Below are positions 55,402-64,000 of a stretch of DNA of 64,000 nt, in pieces. Within the stretch, counting starts at the first letter, position 1; every line of letters starts with the position of its first letter. The translations under genes and the position numbers were made by a program. The notes beneath the pieces are model-generated. The model saw only the letters and a program-made list of their open reading frames with translations. It was not told the DNA's origin and ran no database searches. The stretch comes from an uncultured Flavobacterium sp. (GTDB lineage: Bacteria; Bacteroidota; Bacteroidia; Flavobacteriales; Flavobacteriaceae), in the NCBI RefSeq assembly GCF_963422545.1, contig NZ_OY730230.1:124001-188000 (forward strand), written 5' to 3'.

Positions 55402-56241
55402 TTAAGAAGCATAAGCTGCTGCAGTTGCTGCTGCCAAGCTGGATTGAAGCGACTGAAGTCTGATTTGAGCCTGATTTAAATTGGTCGTTGCAATATTCAA
55501 TTGTCTTGCAGTTTCATCATTTGCAGTATTTGCTTTATCGTATGCAATCTGAGTATCTTTATAAGCCTTATATAATAATGCTCTTATCGAAGTGTCAGAA
55601 ACCGGTTTTATTGTCAATGGCGTATCTATAGATGCTTGACCTGTTAAAGTCAAATACAATTTATTAGCCTGTTTGCTTTCCAGTGTAATTGCTGCTTCAG
55701 ATTCCAGAATAGAAGCTTCTGCTGCCAAAGTAGCTTTTAAAGCAATCAACGTAAGCGCAACCGCATTATTAGCATCTGTACCAACCGTATTTATTCGAGT
55801 AATTAAGTCATCAGAAATCAACGGATTTAACGCTTTTTTGCGAATAACCAGATTCGACAGTTTATTAATTATTTCTACAGAATAAATAAGCTTATTGATT
55901 AGATCACTTATGTTTTTTGCAACTTTTGTGGCATCCTCGGTTGAAGCTATTGTTTTGCTAAAAGCACTTTTTGAATTAAAAGTCAGGGCAGAAGCATTTT
56001 GAATAATCTGATCGATTAAGTTTTTATTGCCCAGTGCATGAGTACGATTACTATCTGCAACCAATAAATAGCCTTGATACTTTGTTGCTTTTTCATTTAG
56101 CGAGTTCACAATTATTTGTTGCTGCTGTACAACTGCTGTTGCATCAATTACTTGATTTTTTAGCCAGTCTAATTCGGCTTTTTTCGATTCAGTAATCCCA
56201 TATCTTTGCATTTTTGGGGCTGGCTTTATTTGAGTTTCCAT
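55402..56241 (-). CDS. Helical, Ala-rich eCIS-operon protein, 279 residues
   Basis: The product is almost entirely helical, with Ala, Asn, Thr and Gln-rich heptads and no Cys. Long coiled-coil stretches cover 25-60, 180-215 and 235-279. It has no signal peptide. It follows the 649-residue protein by 12 bases and has a similar N-terminal half, so the two may be paralogues. A structural or fibre-like role is possible but unproven. Confidence 0.6.
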   Translation of the reverse strand: METQIKPAPKMQRYGITESKKAELDWLKNQVIDATAVVQQQQIIVNSLNEKATKYQGYLLVADSNRTHALGNKNLIDQIIQNASALTFNSKSAFSKTIASTEDATKVAKNISDLINKLIYSVEIINKLSNLVIRKKALNPLISDDLITRINTVGTDANNAVALTLIALKATLAAEASILESEAAITLESKQANKLYLTLTGQASIDTPLTIKPVSDTSIRALLYKAYKDTQIAYDKANTANDETARQLNIATTNLNQAQIRLQSLQSSLAAATAAAYAS

Positions 56242-56253
56242 ATAGTTGTGGTA

Positions 56254-58203
56254 TTAAATAGTTGATGTATTTTGATTTTCTTTTGTAGAATAAGGAACTG
56301 GCGGCGTATTTTGCCAATCAGAAAGCTTGTTGGTATAATTAGATTTCGTTTTTTCGGCACCTTTGTAGAAAGACAAAACAACCGGAATGTAGTTTTTATT
56401 CTCAATTAGCGGATTTCCAAAATTATCAGTAGTTGTAGCATTGACATGCGCAATAAATTCTGCACCGCTGGTACTTTTATGATGTTGGGCAATTGTATAG
56501 TTACCGGCAGGAATATTCTCTGCTAAGCTTAAATTAAAGAAAAAAGCGTTGGTGTTTTGCACCGATTTAGGAGCATTTTGGTTTGTTTCTTTTAGTTTTG
56601 CGTTCAGCTCTGTCATTTGACCTTTAGCAATACGTAATCTTTCCTTAACTTCTGCCAGAGTATTTTTTAAACCAGCATTTTTTTGTTTCTCAAAATCCTG
56701 ATCTTTATTGTTTTTAGCTGCATCATTTGATGTATTAATAGAGGTGTTTAAGGATTCTATTTCTTGGTTAAAAAAATCAATTTCTGCATGAACAGTTTTA
56801 ATTTCTTCATCAAGTTCAAGTATTTCAATTTTATAATCAAGAGTGTCTAAATCTTCATTTGTGAACTTATCATCAGGATAAGGCAGGAAGAAACATCTGT
56901 AATCAACGTCACCAGATTTTACATCATCTTTTACAACATTAAAACTAAGTTGATGTATATCTTTAGAATCAGTTTTTCTGGAAACAGTAATTCCCGTAGC
57001 TTGATTTAAAGTTTGCGTCAAAGTAAATGTTTCAGACGGAGCAGACAGATATTCATCAAACGTATTGATTTCTTTTTTATAAGGTTCTGTAAAAATGATC
57101 AAAAGAAAGGCAACATAATTTTGACCAAGTTCTAACGGATCATTATCAGAATCCATAAATTGCTTATAAACTATTGGTACACTATATTGCACATTGCTGC
57201 TATTTGAATCCTGTAGAACAGGAATAGTTTTACACTGAGTTGGATTGTTTAATAAATCTTCGGCGGAAGAAACACTAAAGAACGATTTTTTACTGTCCTT
57301 TACCAGAATGATATTATAACTTTGTACAGGTTTTTTTAATCCAATATTTGGGGTTTTAACATCTCTGTCTTCAGGAGAAAATGGACTTTTATAAGCGTCA
57401 AATTTAACAGTAAAAGTACCGGTAGGAGAAGTGTCAAAAGGTTCTGTGACTTCGACATGTAAGTTCTGATTGAATTGTTCGTTATTAAATACGTAAGCTT
57501 TTTTTGAAGCGTCATATTCTACTTCACTACATTTTATGGCACCTTCGGCAGCTCTGGTAGCAATACTCGCTTTAGATTTTGTGTCATTATCCGCAGTTAA
57601 TACTGCTGTAATTGATGCTAAATCAGTAGTAGTAACCTGCAATAAATTGTTGACAGAAGTATTTGTAATCTTAGCTTCATCTGCCACTGTTGCCGTTGCA
57701 ACTTCTGCAATAGATGCCGTTGCTTCCATAGCAAATTGAGAAGTTTCCTCGGCATTATAAGCCGTTTTATTAATCAGATTGTAAGCCTCAAAAGCCTGTT
57801 GATAAATTTGAGTTCCGTAATCAGCAGCATTAATAATACTGTAAATACTGCCAATATCGCTCGCCAGACGCACAATCGAATTGGAAGCAATTTGTATGTT
57901 TGAAGCACAAACAGCCATATTGGTAACAGATTGCGTGGTATAGGTTTTTTGCTGATTTGCAGACAGTAACAAATTATCTGCCATGTTCTTGTTCTTAACA
58001 ACTACATCATTTATAAGTTGTTTTTCTTTGTACATATTTGTTGTTGCCTCGAGTTTTTCTTTGGCAACAATCTCAGCTCCTTCGGCATAATAAAGGGTAA
58101 ACATAGAAGCGTTCAATTGTGTACTCAATTGCTTTTTGGTCATTTCCTGACTTTCTAATGAAGACAATACACTAGAATGCAGATTTTCATTGTAGGTGTT
58201 CAT
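56254..58203 (-). CDS. Helical eCIS-operon protein with central beta region, 649 residues
   Basis: Residues 1-240 are helical and Ala/Thr/Ser-rich like the 279-residue neighbour. Residues about 240-450 look beta-rich (VEVTEPFDTSPTGTFTVKFD, VQYSVPIVYKQF). Residues about 470-560 are a coiled coil with DEEIKTVHAEIDFFNQEIES, and the tail (570-649) is beta again. No signal peptide is present. Domain order helix-beta-coil-beta would suit an elongated particle component. No family was recognised. Confidence 0.6.
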   Translation of the reverse strand: MNTYNENLHSSVLSSLESQEMTKKQLSTQLNASMFTLYYAEGAEIVAKEKLEATTNMYKEKQLINDVVVKNKNMADNLLLSANQQKTYTTQSVTNMAVCASNIQIASNSIVRLASDIGSIYSIINAADYGTQIYQQAFEAYNLINKTAYNAEETSQFAMEATASIAEVATATVADEAKITNTSVNNLLQVTTTDLASITAVLTADNDTKSKASIATRAAEGAIKCSEVEYDASKKAYVFNNEQFNQNLHVEVTEPFDTSPTGTFTVKFDAYKSPFSPEDRDVKTPNIGLKKPVQSYNIILVKDSKKSFFSVSSAEDLLNNPTQCKTIPVLQDSNSSNVQYSVPIVYKQFMDSDNDPLELGQNYVAFLLIIFTEPYKKEINTFDEYLSAPSETFTLTQTLNQATGITVSRKTDSKDIHQLSFNVVKDDVKSGDVDYRCFFLPYPDDKFTNEDLDTLDYKIEILELDEEIKTVHAEIDFFNQEIESLNTSINTSNDAAKNNKDQDFEKQKNAGLKNTLAEVKERLRIAKGQMTELNAKLKETNQNAPKSVQNTNAFFFNLSLAENIPAGNYTIAQHHKSTSGAEFIAHVNATTTDNFGNPLIENKNYIPVVLSFYKGAEKTKSNYTNKLSDWQNTPPVPYSTKENQNTSTI

Positions 58204-58266
58204 AATAGTTTTTTTTAGTTGATTAATTTATATTTCAAGATCGTATTCAATGTTTTTTATTTTAAT

Positions 58267-58441
58267 CCTAACAGGTTTTTAAAACCTGTTAGGTATTTCC
58301 GTTCCCATAATCGCCAATCTTTGTCGAGCTACTTTATTCAACGGATTAAAATCCGTTGCTACAAAACGGGTCATTCCTACGGAATTTTATAAGAGTTCCG
58401 TAGGAACGAAATATATTGTAGGGATGGATTTTAATCCATCC
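58267..58441. repeat. Three palindromes in the gap after the tape-measure gene
   Basis: CCTAACAGGTTTT/AAAACCTGTTAGG (58267-58293), TTCCTACGGAA/TTCCGTAGGAA (58374-58406) and GGATGGATT/AATCCATCC (58422-58441) are perfect inverted repeats. The 376-bp gap 58204-58579 holds them and no gene. They may attenuate or stabilise the operon transcript. Confidence 0.55.
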
Positions 58442-58579
58442 TTCGCAATCAGAACCCAATCTTTGTCGAGCTACTTACGGAGATCCTTCGACTTCGCACA
58501 GGAAGGCAAAAATGCGCTGACACTTTAAGTGTAAACAATAGTTTGTTTTAAGTATAAACTATTGTTTATACGCTGTCAT

Positions 58580-61500
58580 TTAGTAAGGCCACATCACATG
58601 CAAAGGCTTATCCATCCAATGGTATTTTATAATCGAAAAGGCAAAAGGCGATTTGTTAATCAACAAATCATAAGCTCTTTTGTCTACCGTAAGTTCCCAT
58701 TTATCATCCTGTTCAACCAGAATTCCGTCGCGCACAAGCCAGTTTCCTCTAAAACCATCTGTTGAGCATTCCCCAATTTCCGGCCAATGCGAAATTGCTG
58801 CTTGTATCAAACTGTCTATCAGGTTTTTTTCGTCATCAGAAATTTCAATAGAATTAGGCACAGCATCTGTTAAAGGCAAACCGCACAAAACTTTATTCAG
58901 AGGCAAATACATCTCTTCAGTCTCTGTCATTCCTGTAATTACATATTGCAGGTATTGCGTTGCTTTTACCTGATGCTCATTGCTTATAAATTTATTTTCT
59001 TCGACCAATTTTAGCCGCTCAAATAATATTGAGATATAATTGTTCAGGAGCACAATTCCTGCGTTTCGAACTGCGATGCCTTGTTTTAGTTGAGGTATTG
59101 CACTTGGTTTGGTTTTAATTAATTCCATTTTCGAAAGTATTTCAGTTTGTTTAACGACTTGTGTTGTTTGTTTTTCTGTTTTTAAAATTTCTTTGAAACT
59201 AAGCTGTAAAGCAGGCGGAAATTGATAGATATATTTTTCAAGATCCATTAAAAAACTCTTTTTAGGAATACCTTTTTTGGCCACAACTTCCCAGATTAAT
59301 TCATTCCAGATTTTGTCAATAGCAATAAGTCTCCAATTATCATTGGCAGCAGCCTTTAAAAGTTTTCTCAGCAAAATATGCTGCATTTCCTTTAACGCCA
59401 TTCCTTTAATAGAAACAACACCCAAAACATGATTAAATTTCTCGAGAATCCTCAAATACGATTCCCTCGTTTTATCCAGCTGACTTATTGCATCGCATAA
59501 ATTATGAAAGCTAATATTTCGGCAAAGCCAATCCATTTGAGCTTCGGGAATAATTTCTTTTTTGATTATTCTAAAGAAAATCTTAGGCTCTTTTATAATA
59601 ATAGCATTAAGAATATCTTTTATTTCGAGGGTTTTAGAAGCAATAAAATCACTCGGAATTTGTCTTTGAATGATAATCTGCGAGAACCATTCGTATTTTT
59701 CTTTCTCTGATAATTTCCCAATTTCAAAGAGAATATTTGCGTTGATGGTTTCTAAAGTTCTATTAAAAGCGGTATAATCTGAAATCTGGTTGTTTTCTAA
59801 AATCTGATCTAATTCTGTGGTATAATTTATTGATTCAGAATGTTTCGTTTCATTTTGAAGCTGAAATTGTTCTTTGGCAATATTATTTTTCAAATAAGAT
59901 TTCAATTCTTTTTGCAGCAGTTTTTCAAACAAAACTTCATTTCCTTTATAAGCAGCATATTTTAAAACTGTTTTCCAGAAAAGCTCGTTTAATTCCTGAG
60001 TAATTCTAGTTTTTGAAACTGATTTTACTTTACGAATTATAGAAGTTGAGGTTTTCTGAATCCAGTTCTTTTTCAGGGAATTTCCGTTTGTAAGGAAATA
60101 ACACAAAATATTCTCGCTTTCTTTTCTGTCTTGTTTTCGCAAAATGGCAAATCCCGAATCATTAAAATTAGTCGTCAATAATTGCGATAATTCTAACTGA
60201 TTTTGTTGTGATGTATTCTGAATAAGCAGCGCGAGATCAAGCGTACCAATAGAACTGGTATTTTTTAATTGATTTAGAAACGTCTTTTTGATCGCAACGC
60301 CAAAAGATTTAATTCGTTTAGATTGAATCAGTTTTGCTATAAACTGAAAGTAATCGTTGCGTCTCGTATCTGTTACTTTTTTGGATAATTGTATAATGAT
60401 AGTTTCCAGAAATAAGGATGAATTATGTTCCGGATGAAACAATATTTCCTGCATTCCTAACAGCAAAAGATCATCTGTCATTAATTCTTCAGGAAAATCG
60501 TATTGATCCTTTTCGTTCAGGATTTCGTAGACAACCTGTATTGTTTGTACAAGTTTTGTTTTTTTGTAATTGGCAGTTTTTACTAATAATTGCAACATTT
60601 CGCGATTAAGAATCAACGGAAGTATTTTTCGTAAAACCTCTTTATTTCCGTAAGTAAGCATTACTTCAAAAGCCATTTTTGGATGCAATAAAATCGTCTT
60701 GATAAGCGATCTTTGCAAGTCGATAAAAAAGATACTTTTGGTAGCTTTTTTTTGCAATTCAAGTTCCAGTTTTGCAACTAAAGTTTTGAAATGAATTGCG
60801 GGATAATTAGAATTATTACTATTTATTTCCTTGCAGTAAATGGCATTTAAGTTGGTATAAATCGTCACCGAATTATTGTTTTTTACTGCCGCAGGAATTT
60901 TAGCATTCGTAAACATTGCTAATAAATGCTCGTGATCGAGATTGTTTCTTTTGCTTAATTTTTTAATGCAAAAAAGCAGGAATGCAGCATTATCAGCATT
61001 TTTGTTTTTGATTAAAAACAGAATTCCAATTTCCCATAAAGCTTTACTATTTGTTTTAAGTTTAAAAGTCTGACTCAGCTTATTCAAATAAATTATGGTT
61101 TCCATGTGAAGCAGCGACGGAGTAGAATCTACTTTTGAAAACAGTATTTTAATCGAGGTTTCGTTTAAGTCCTGAAGCAGTGAAATAAGCCAGTTTTCAT
61201 CGTTTAAAATGGGACGGATAAGAACATTAAATTTTGTTATATTCTCATTATTGAGCGCAATAATTAGTTCGTTCAAATTGTTTTTATCCGCTTTAAATCT
61301 TCGTTCACTTTTGTTTTTTAGCAATCGCTCCAGAACAGTCCAATAATTGGTACTTGTTTCAGGTTTATAATTATCGCTTTTTTGAGTTTCATATTCCTGA
61401 GTCAGTATTTTGAGGCAATCAATAAAATTGTTGTTCTGAGCTGTTTTATCAGACAGTTTTACAATCGTATTTTCGATCAGCATAATAAGTTCCGCGTAAG

Positions 61501-62275
61501 CGATATTATAATGATTTGCCATTTGCAGAATACTGCTTTTCATGAAAGCCAGTTTGTTAAAAAGCGTTCCGCGTTCCAGCAATAAAAAGTTCAGGATAAA
61601 GAACCAAAGATTCTTTTTGAAGCTCGCCGTACTCGTTTGGATTATTGTTTCTTTAACCTGAATATTGGTCATAATCGAGCTAAATTCAATTATAGAACTA
61701 CTATTATTAGGTTCAAGTGCCGCGATTATTTTGGTGATGTTTTTTTCGTCAAATTGCCACGAAATTCTCTTTCTGACTTCTTCGTGAGTCATTCCGGTTT
61801 CTTTGATAATCGCGATAACATCGGTTAAATTATTCATAAGTAATTCAGCCATTATTTGGTTTACAGAACCTTCTTTATTTTGATAATTCCAAGGCAAATA
61901 ACCTTCTAATAAAAAGACCATAAGATTCTCCAGAATCGATTTTTCTTTGTTATAAACCGCAATTCCGTTTTGTTTTTGATTGTTTTGATACAGAATTAGT
62001 TCGGCTATTTTTTCCCTTAATAAACTGCGCATTTTCCTGCTCAGGTCAAATTCAAGATCATTATAATCGCAGGAACCCAGATCAAGTTCCAGCGATTCGA
62101 TTCGCCAGCTTTGTTCCGGCGGGCACAACTCATTAAATATATTGGCGACTTCTCTGGGCAGCGTGATTTTGCTCCAGGTACTCAATCGTTCCTGAAGCCT
62201 GTAACTTTCCGTTTTTTGGTCAAAAGTTGTGTCCCACTTTAGACTCGATACAATATGGCTATTTATCTCTTCCAT
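58580..62275 (-). CDS. Contractile injection system tape-measure protein
   Basis: The 1,231-residue product's N-terminus (IVSSLKWDTTFDQKTESYRL, then RIESLELDLGSCDYNDLEFD) matches the opening of eCIS tape-measure proteins (Afp14/CIS_TMP type). The body consists of repeated helical segments with many Leu/Ile/Lys/Asn, and the end has GNWLVRDGILVEQDD and SFAFSIIKYHWMDKPLHVMW, also typical. It determines tube length in these particles. It overlaps the upstream baseplate gene by 17 bases. Confidence 0.9.
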   Translation of the reverse strand: MEEINSHIVSSLKWDTTFDQKTESYRLQERLSTWSKITLPREVANIFNELCPPEQSWRIESLELDLGSCDYNDLEFDLSRKMRSLLREKIAELILYQNNQKQNGIAVYNKEKSILENLMVFLLEGYLPWNYQNKEGSVNQIMAELLMNNLTDVIAIIKETGMTHEEVRKRISWQFDEKNITKIIAALEPNNSSSIIEFSSIMTNIQVKETIIQTSTASFKKNLWFFILNFLLLERGTLFNKLAFMKSSILQMANHYNIAYAELIMLIENTIVKLSDKTAQNNNFIDCLKILTQEYETQKSDNYKPETSTNYWTVLERLLKNKSERRFKADKNNLNELIIALNNENITKFNVLIRPILNDENWLISLLQDLNETSIKILFSKVDSTPSLLHMETIIYLNKLSQTFKLKTNSKALWEIGILFLIKNKNADNAAFLLFCIKKLSKRNNLDHEHLLAMFTNAKIPAAVKNNNSVTIYTNLNAIYCKEINSNNSNYPAIHFKTLVAKLELELQKKATKSIFFIDLQRSLIKTILLHPKMAFEVMLTYGNKEVLRKILPLILNREMLQLLVKTANYKKTKLVQTIQVVYEILNEKDQYDFPEELMTDDLLLLGMQEILFHPEHNSSLFLETIIIQLSKKVTDTRRNDYFQFIAKLIQSKRIKSFGVAIKKTFLNQLKNTSSIGTLDLALLIQNTSQQNQLELSQLLTTNFNDSGFAILRKQDRKESENILCYFLTNGNSLKKNWIQKTSTSIIRKVKSVSKTRITQELNELFWKTVLKYAAYKGNEVLFEKLLQKELKSYLKNNIAKEQFQLQNETKHSESINYTTELDQILENNQISDYTAFNRTLETINANILFEIGKLSEKEKYEWFSQIIIQRQIPSDFIASKTLEIKDILNAIIIKEPKIFFRIIKKEIIPEAQMDWLCRNISFHNLCDAISQLDKTRESYLRILEKFNHVLGVVSIKGMALKEMQHILLRKLLKAAANDNWRLIAIDKIWNELIWEVVAKKGIPKKSFLMDLEKYIYQFPPALQLSFKEILKTEKQTTQVVKQTEILSKMELIKTKPSAIPQLKQGIAVRNAGIVLLNNYISILFERLKLVEENKFISNEHQVKATQYLQYVITGMTETEEMYLPLNKVLCGLPLTDAVPNSIEISDDEKNLIDSLIQAAISHWPEIGECSTDGFRGNWLVRDGILVEQDDKWELTVDKRAYDLLINKSPFAFSIIKYHWMDKPLHVMWPY

Positions 62276-64000
62276 TTTTTGTTGCTAAAATTGGGGTTAA
62301 ACTTTTGATTAAATTTACTGCAGATTGTTCAGAATCAATAATCATTGTTTCTTCTAAGTTATCTTTTTGCGTGTCTGTCAAATCCAAATCATTTTTGTAA
62401 CGCAAACTCTCATGCCAATGGCAGTATTTAGGAATAAGAGTTTCTAATTCGTCAAGTTTTACATACAGACATTCGTATTGTAAACTTGCCGGAAGACTGA
62501 TTTTAAGAAACTGTTTCAGACGTTTTTTAAATTCAGGCGTTTTTAGCTCCGGAATAAAATCAGGAAAGATCAGGATTGTATTTTTCTTAAAAAGCACATC
62601 ATTAATTGCAAAGGTTCCGTTTCCAGAAGAAATTGTAATGCGATAGGAGTAACCCGGCAAATTTGTTTTTATATAATTTCTCGGAATTATTGTTTCGGGA
62701 TTGCTAACTGTAAACGAATACTTTTCGTTAGAAAATTCCAAATAATTCTGCAAAAGTTCTGCGTTCAGTGTTCTTTCGTCAATCGTATTTATAATATGAT
62801 TAATATTTGCAGTTGATTTAAAATCAATATTTTGAATGCTGTGCAGCGTATTATTGGTTGAAGTTTGCTTTACGATTTCAAGATTGTATTTTAGCTGACT
62901 TAAAAGGAGTGAAGTTTCTATAAAAATGCAGCCCTTTCTTTTTTCTTTAAGCCAGTATGCTTTCTTTAAGGTTTTAAATATTTTTAATCGATCTTCAGGA
63001 CTGTTTTGCTGCAGATCAAATAGAGATGTTATAAAATTGGAGTATATATTTTTTAATCCAAATAATAAATTCAGCTTTAATTCGAATCCCGAAAAATTAT
63101 TGAAATCTGTTTTGCTTAATTTTTCTTTTTTATTGATGTGATCTGATTTAAAAATAAAATCAGACGTGTTTGCATTTATATAATTAAAATGGTCATTTTT
63201 GATGGATTGCAGACTAACATCGATATTTTTATTAATGCCGGCAGTTATTTTTGAAGCGCTCAAAAAATTGTAAGCTTTTTGTCTGTTATAAGACAACAAA
63301 CCAAGGTTTTGCAAATACAAACTTTTCAGGATTATTTGATCTTTTCTTTTGTTTCCGGTATAAATAGTATTATCGATTATGGAGTCAATAACCATTGGCG
63401 ATTCGCCGTGTCTGGCAAGTAAATGATCCAGTAATTTGTTTCGGCGATCGAGGTTTGTATCTTCCTCTTCCATGATTTTCATCATCCCAAAAATGTACGG
63501 ATTGTATGGGTCCTGCTGATAATCTAACCAGCTTTTTTCTTTTATTTCCGTTTGAGTTTCTTCTCCAAAACTATAACCAAAAGTTTTATTGTTTTTTAAT
63601 AAAGGTTTGATATGTGGTACATTATACAAGGATTGATAAAAATAACTAGGCGAAAACATTTTGTACGGAACAGGATATTCTAAATGTTTTTTTTGAAATT
63701 TATCTTTTAAAGCATAATAATTTTCTTTGTCAGAAGGTGATCCGCAAAGTGAATTGGTGAAGGAAAACAGCTTAGAAATATTTGCCAATTGCGAAAATTG
63801 GTTTGCCAAAACCTGATCAAATAGGGTTAAATATCCTTTTAACTGACGGGATTGTGCTACTTGAATTGTGGCAGAATCATCTTCGATTTTATCATCGCCA
63901 AGACCATATTGCTGCGGAAATGTATTTTGAATCGAATAATAAGTATTGATATCTCTAAAACTGCTTGTTGGTAATTTTAAAGAAGGCTTGTTGTTTATGT
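62259..64000 (-). CDS. eCIS baseplate-type protein, 5' end beyond right edge
   Basis: The frame is open to the window edge, so the visible 580 residues are the C-terminal part. A TTG at 63809 could be taken as a start, but the family phrases lie upstream of it: SSFRDINTYYSIQNTFPQQY, GLGDDKIED and LKGYLTLFDQVLANQFSQLA. These resemble the common eCIS baseplate protein motif (FPxxYGxG, then QLKGYLLFFDQLLA). The rest is helical and poorly conserved. It probably corresponds to an Afp12-like component; tube, sheath and spike genes should follow outside the window. Confidence 0.8.
   Translation of the reverse strand, partial: INNKPSLKLPTSSFRDINTYYSIQNTFPQQYGLGDDKIEDDSATIQVAQSRQLKGYLTLFDQVLANQFSQLANISKLFSFTNSLCGSPSDKENYYALKDKFQKKHLEYPVPYKMFSPSYFYQSLYNVPHIKPLLKNNKTFGYSFGEETQTEIKEKSWLDYQQDPYNPYIFGMMKIMEEEDTNLDRRNKLLDHLLARHGESPMVIDSIIDNTIYTGNKRKDQIILKSLYLQNLGLLSYNRQKAYNFLSASKITAGINKNIDVSLQSIKNDHFNYINANTSDFIFKSDHINKKEKLSKTDFNNFSGFELKLNLLFGLKNIYSNFITSLFDLQQNSPEDRLKIFKTLKKAYWLKEKRKGCIFIETSLLLSQLKYNLEIVKQTSTNNTLHSIQNIDFKSTANINHIINTIDERTLNAELLQNYLEFSNEKYSFTVSNPETIIPRNYIKTNLPGYSYRITISSGNGTFAINDVLFKKNTILIFPDFIPELKTPEFKKRLKQFLKISLPASLQYECLYVKLDELETLIPKYCHWHESLRYKNDLDLTDTQKDNLEETMIIDSEQSAVNLIKSLTPILATKNGRDK

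Noticed and set aside
62259..63809. A 516-residue protein starting at TTG 63809
   Set aside because: The frame is open to the window edge and conserved-looking baseplate phrases lie upstream of the TTG, so this is an internal codon of a longer gene.

Overview
The window is AT-rich bacterial DNA that reads as a Flavobacterium or a close relative in the Bacteroidota. The evidence is a 2,100-residue SprB-repeat adhesin with a type IX secretion sorting tail, a perfect TTG-N21-TAnnTTTG promoter, a TonB/PepSY iron-uptake pair, and many intergenic inverted repeats. No rRNA, tRNA or CRISPR array was seen.

Layout. (1) 1-11.75 kb, all on the minus strand: the N-terminal 847 residues of a large beta-rich protein cut by the left edge, then a four-gene block. 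The block holds a propeptide-like secreted protein split by a frameshift, a subtilisin-like protease without a signal peptide, a metzincin metalloprotease without a signal peptide, and a small lipoprotein. (2) 11.9-16.8 kb: a phage-like module with holin-like, CHAP-type endolysin and unimolecular-spanin-like genes, and a second spanin-like copy. Between them lie an XRE-type regulator and a divergent operon of tiny genes. The regulator has five TCGA half-sites upstream and an exact inverted copy of one 16-bp site inside its own coding region. (3) 17.1-33.9 kb: an iron-uptake and siderophore locus with a PepSY protein, TonB receptor, AMP-dependent ligase, acyl carrier protein, MATE exporter, two IucA/IucC synthetases (one fused to an acetyltransferase), N-monooxygenase, PLP decarboxylase, nitroreductase and a TauD-like oxygenase. 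Similar palindromes of Fur-box type lie at its two divergent promoters. The monooxygenase C-terminus is in the -1 frame after an A AAA AAC heptamer. (4) 34.4-43.5 kb: an MgtC-family protein, an outer-membrane barrel, the giant adhesin and a methyltransferase. (5) 43.5-64 kb, minus strand: one flank of an extracellular contractile injection system (eCIS) locus. Reading with transcription it holds a baseplate protein (cut by the right edge), the tape-measure protein, four unknown structural or accessory proteins, the AAA+ ATPase, a GH25 lysozyme, and a cargo array with DUF4157 or degenerate leaders joined to different toxin-like C-termini. A tail-collar protein lies beyond the array. Sheath, tube and spike genes must be outside the window.

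How the parts may fit: the cargo array shows modular exchange (shared leader, varied C-termini, an orphan decayed leader), and the GH25 enzyme or the remote holin/endolysin/spanin module could serve particle release. The siderophore locus appears to make a citrate-hydroxamate siderophore of the schizokinen/rhizobactin type with possible extra acyl and hydroxyl tailoring. These functional links are inference; the gene calls rest on motifs read from the translations.
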